This document shows, one piece after another, positions 61,323 through 64,000 of a stretch of 64,000 nt of DNA. This DNA comes from Antarctobacter aquimaris. Its GTDB lineage: Bacteria; Pseudomonadota; Alphaproteobacteria; Rhodobacterales; Rhodobacteraceae. The notes beneath the pieces are model-generated. The model worked only from the letters and a program-made list of their open reading frames with translations, searched no databases and was not told the DNA's origin. The stretch spans positions 248,001 through 312,000 of the forward strand of contig NZ_FXYF01000005.1 of NCBI RefSeq assembly GCF_900184945.1. Reading direction: 5' to 3'. The first letter of the stretch is position 1. Every line of letters begins with the position of its first letter. The translations under genes and the position numbers were made by a program.

Positions 61323-63698
61323 ATGTTCATGCAGCACACCCAGATCTCTCCCGCACGGGTTTCCGGCCTTCTGGACGCCGCCCGCAGCGCTGCCCGCGCG
61401 ATTCCCCCGGCCTTTCCGCTGGACGCCACCGTCGCGGTCAACCCTGCCTTGGGCCAGACCCATGAGGACCTGGCCACCGCCAGCGCCCGACTGGCACGGG
61501 TCGCCGGGGTGGTCCTGACCCGGCCCCGGTCGGACTACGCCGCCGACATCAAGGCCGGCAAGATCACCAACGACGACCTTGCCGCCGCGCTGATCGCCTG
61601 CCCCTCGGCGCTCAAGCCGCACGACCTCGCGCTGCTCAGGGCCAAGGTCGCGATGGACGCACCCGCGCCCCGGCCCTTGCCAACAATCGCGGAACTGGCG
61701 GCGCAGGCGACGGGCACGGATTGGCCCGCGGTGATCGAACGGACCTTCGGCCTCTGGGCGGCGGGGTATTTCGACCGGGGCCAGGCGCTGTGGTCACACA
61801 CCCCCGGGCGCGGCGCCTTTGCCGCCTGGCAGGCCTGGGCCAGCCGCGACCTGACGCCGGAAATCGCCGGGTTGCGCGGCTTTTGCGATCACGCCGCCCA
61901 TGCGCCAGACACGCCGGAACGGTCGATCCTGCGCGCCGCCGAAAGGCTGGGCCTGGATGAGCGCGCGGCCGGGACGGCGTTCCACCGACTGCTGGCGGAC
62001 CTGGGCGGCTGGGCGCAGCACGCGCGCTGGCTGCTGTGGCAGGCCGAACTGACCGGGGACAGCGACAACACCTTGGGCGACCTGCTGGCCATCCGGCTGA
62101 TATGGGAAGAGGCGCTGCTGGCGCATGTGCCCGAGATCGCGGACCAGTGGCACGCCGTGGTCACCGCCCATGCCGCCCCGGTCGCGCCGACACCCGACCA
62201 GGTGATCGACGCCATTCTCCAGGACGCGGCCGAGCGTGCCTTTCAGCGGCAGTTGTCCCTGCAACTGGGCGGCGCGCAGGGCACGCCGACCCGTCCGGTG
62301 TTGCAGGCCGCCTTCTGCATCGACGTGCGGTCCGAGGTGTTCCGGCGGGCGCTCGAGGCGCAGAACCCGGCCATCGAGACAATCGGCTTTGCCGGGTTCT
62401 TTGGCCTGCCGCTGGCGCATACCGCGCATGGCTCGGACACGGTCGAGAGCCACCTGCCGGTGCTGCTGACCCCGGGCCTCACCTCGACCAGCGGCACGCA
62501 GGGCCCGGACGAGATCGAAAGCCGCATCTCGGCGCGGGCCGTCCGTGCCTGGGGCCGGTTCCGGCAGGCGGCGGTGTCGTCCTTTGCCTTTGTCGAGGCG
62601 GCAGGGCCGTTCTACGGCGCCAAGCTGGTCAAGGACGCTCTGGGCCACGCCAAGGCAACCAGGGCCGACCCGGCGCCACAGGTCGTCGGCGGGCTGGACG
62701 CCCAGACCAAGGCCGAGATCGGCGCCAAGGTGCTGAAGGCGATGAGCATGACCGGCGGCTTTGCCAAGCTGGTCCTGCTGCTGGGCCACGGCGCGCAGGT
62801 CACCAACAACCCGCACGAAAGCGCCTATCACTGCGGCGCCTGTGGCGGTCACACCGGCGAGGTGTCCGCCCGGCTGCTGGCGCAACTTCTGAACGATCCC
62901 GAAACGCGGGCGGGCCTGACGGCGCAGGGCATCGACCTGCCGCAGGACACGCTGTTCGTGGCCGGTCTGCACGACACCACCACCGACGCGGTCACGCTCT
63001 ATGCCGATACCGCCGCCCCGGATCACCGGGCCGAGCTGAAGCAGGCGCAGCGCTGGCTCAAGGCGGCCGGCGCGCAGGCGCGGGCGGAACGCGCCCTGCG
63101 GATCAAGGGCGCGACCGCCGACACCGTGGCCGCGCGGGCGACCAACTGGGCCGAGGTGCGCCCGGAGTGGGGCCTGGCCGGTTGCGCCGCCTTTGTCGCG
63201 GCGCCGCGCGCGGTCACGGCGCAGGCCGACCTGGGCGGTCGGTCCTTCCTGCACAGCTACGACTGGACCACGGACGAGGGCTTTGCCACGCTGGAACTGA
63301 TCCTGACCGCGCCGGTCGTGGTCGCCAGCTGGATCAGCCTGCAATACTACGGCTCGGCCATCGCGCCCGAGGTCTTTGGCGGCGGCAACAAGCTGATCCA
63401 CAACGTCACCGGCGGCATCGGCGTGGTCGAGGGCAACGGCGGTCGGCTGCGGCCCGGCCTGCCGTGGCAGGCGGTGCATGACGGCCAGCACCTGGCGCAT
63501 GAACCGCTGCGGCTGTCCGTGCTGGTGGAGGCGCCCGAGGCGGCGATCTCCGACGTGCTCAGGAAGCACCCGGAGGTGCAGGCGCTGTTTGACAACGGCT
63601 GGCTGCACCTCTTCACGCTAAAGGAAGGGCGGATCGCGGCGCGCTACCGGCCGGGCTTGTCGTGGTCGGGCGAAAGGCCCTTCGCGCAGGCGGCCTGA
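61323..63698 (+). CDS. dabA: Inorganic carbon uptake subunit DabA (DUF2309, beta-carbonic-anhydrase-like)
   Basis: 791 aa from the ATG at 61323, which has GGAAGG at good distance; an ATG two codons earlier is too close to it. Predicted zinc ligands are Cys332 and Asp334 (FCIDVRSE), His489 (LLGHGAQ) and Cys504 (YHCGACGGH). Their spacing (2 and 15 residues within the pairs) equals that of the Halothiobacillus protein. With DabB it makes a membrane complex that hydrates CO2 to bicarbonate in one direction. The gap to dabB is 16 bp. Confidence 0.92.
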   Translation: MFMQHTQISPARVSGLLDAARSAARAIPPAFPLDATVAVNPALGQTHEDLATASARLARVAGVVLTRPRSDYAADIKAGKITNDDLAAALIACPSALKPHDLALLRAKVAMDAPAPRPLPTIAELAAQATGTDWPAVIERTFGLWAAGYFDRGQALWSHTPGRGAFAAWQAWASRDLTPEIAGLRGFCDHAAHAPDTPERSILRAAERLGLDERAAGTAFHRLLADLGGWAQHARWLLWQAELTGDSDNTLGDLLAIRLIWEEALLAHVPEIADQWHAVVTAHAAPVAPTPDQVIDAILQDAAERAFQRQLSLQLGGAQGTPTRPVLQAAFCIDVRSEVFRRALEAQNPAIETIGFAGFFGLPLAHTAHGSDTVESHLPVLLTPGLTSTSGTQGPDEIESRISARAVRAWGRFRQAAVSSFAFVEAAGPFYGAKLVKDALGHAKATRADPAPQVVGGLDAQTKAEIGAKVLKAMSMTGGFAKLVLLLGHGAQVTNNPHESAYHCGACGGHTGEVSARLLAQLLNDPETRAGLTAQGIDLPQDTLFVAGLHDTTTDAVTLYADTAAPDHRAELKQAQRWLKAAGAQARAERALRIKGATADTVAARATNWAEVRPEWGLAGCAAFVAAPRAVTAQADLGGRSFLHSYDWTTDEGFATLELILTAPVVVASWISLQYYGSAIAPEVFGGGNKLIHNVTGGIGVVEGNGGRLRPGLPWQAVHDGQHLAHEPLRLSVLVEAPEAAISDVLRKHPEVQALFDNGWLHLFTLKEGRIAARYRPGLSWSGERPFAQAA

Positions 63699-63708
63699 AT
63701 GGACAAGC

Positions 63709-63736
63709 GGCGCGGCGGAGGTCTCTTCGCCGCGCC
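63709..63736. terminator. Bidirectional terminator-like hairpin after dabA
   Basis: GGCGCGGCG (63709-63717) and CGCCGCGCC (63728-63736) pair around ten bases. It fills the gap between the dabA stop and the stop of the convergent SnoaL-like gene. Confidence 0.55.
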
Positions 63737-64000
63737 TCAGGTACGCGGCACCGCCTGCATGCGGGCCAGGATATCGACGCCCTGCGTCTTCCAGAAGTGC
63801 AGCAGGTCGATGAAGATCCAGTTCTCGGCCAGCTTGTCGCCGCTGCGGCGGTAGATGTCGATCACCCGCATCTCGCCCGGGGTGTCCGATCCGGGCATCC
63901 CCATGAAGCCGCCCTTGTGCCGGGCGGTAAAGTTCGGCCAGCCGAAAAAGCCGCCGTAGTGTCCTTCGGCCATGCGGCAGATGTGCCGGGTCTTGGAGCG
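63737..64000 (-). CDS. SnoaL/NTF2-like fold protein (C-terminal part; truncated by window edge)
   Basis: The last 87 codons of a gene that enters from the right edge. The segment RVIDIYRRSGDKLAENWIFIDLLHFWKTQGVDIL is typical of the end of SnoaL-like or ester-cyclase NTF2 folds, whose strands read xxxIDxxRxxxGKIxExW. GGFFGWPNFTARHKGGFMGMPGSD lies before it. The N-terminal part is missing, so length and substrate cannot be judged. Confidence 0.7.
   Translation of the reverse strand, partial: RSKTRHICRMAEGHYGGFFGWPNFTARHKGGFMGMPGSDTPGEMRVIDIYRRSGDKLAENWIFIDLLHFWKTQGVDILARMQAVPRT

Overview
The window is GC-rich, densely packed chromosomal DNA from an alphaproteobacterium, most likely a marine member of the Roseobacter group (Rhodobacterales). 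The evidence is the dmdA-acuI pair for dimethylsulfoniopropionate (DMSP), a tmpAB-like pair for 2-trimethylaminoethylphosphonate, two TRAP transporters, a malonate operon, DabAB and an FNR-type regulator. I see no rRNA, tRNA, CRISPR array, insertion sequence or phage gene. Most neighbouring genes overlap or lie within about 10 bp of each other.

Layout. (1) 1-370: truncated class III aminotransferase. (2) 474-3470: class I fumarase and a stand-alone citF. (3) 3549-13043: galactoside catabolon, with beta-galactosidase, alpha-galactosidase, an ABC sugar transporter carrying an inserted MmcQ/YjbR gene, and a divergent IclR regulator plus ATPase. (4) 13050-16310: ABM-domain protein, tmpB, tmpA and a divergent LysR regulator. 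(5) 16317-23899: six-gene operon of a molybdenum hydroxylase and a TRAP transporter, with a divergent TetR regulator. (6) 23907-28274: GntR regulator diverging from DUF2182-DUF1326-dmdA-acuI. (7) 28392-33846: small genes, including a GSCFA/WcbI pair, an HExxH lipoprotein, a cytochrome c and a DUF1194 protein. (8) 33843-45805: the most unusual part. A degenerate vanadium-haloperoxidase-like protein diverges from a subtilisin-like protease. These are followed by an intact PAP2/haloperoxidase with an NSQ-repeat tail, a SARP-like/TPR regulator and a giant RTX-Hint protein. (9) 45812-51846: lytic transglycosylase, small Cys-rich membrane protein, maleylacetoacetate isomerase, NMT1-type ABC transporter and FNR-type regulator. 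(10) 52249-58730: malonate regulon matR-matPQM-matA-matB. (11) 58746-63698: LysR regulator and DabBA inorganic-carbon system, then a truncated SnoaL-like gene at the right edge.

How it works together. Much of the window is a scavenging toolkit. Each substrate module pairs uptake with the first catabolic enzymes and a local regulator, often with a palindrome between the divergent genes. All four binding-protein genes are followed within about 20 bp by a strong hairpin, a likely device for making more binding protein than membrane components.

The best candidate for an undescribed system is region 8. Its intergenic spacers carry CGTGAA-like hexamers phased at 11 bp, the architecture recognised by SARP activators, and a SARP-like gene lies in the same cluster. 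One of its two haloperoxidase-fold proteins has lost key vanadate-site residues.
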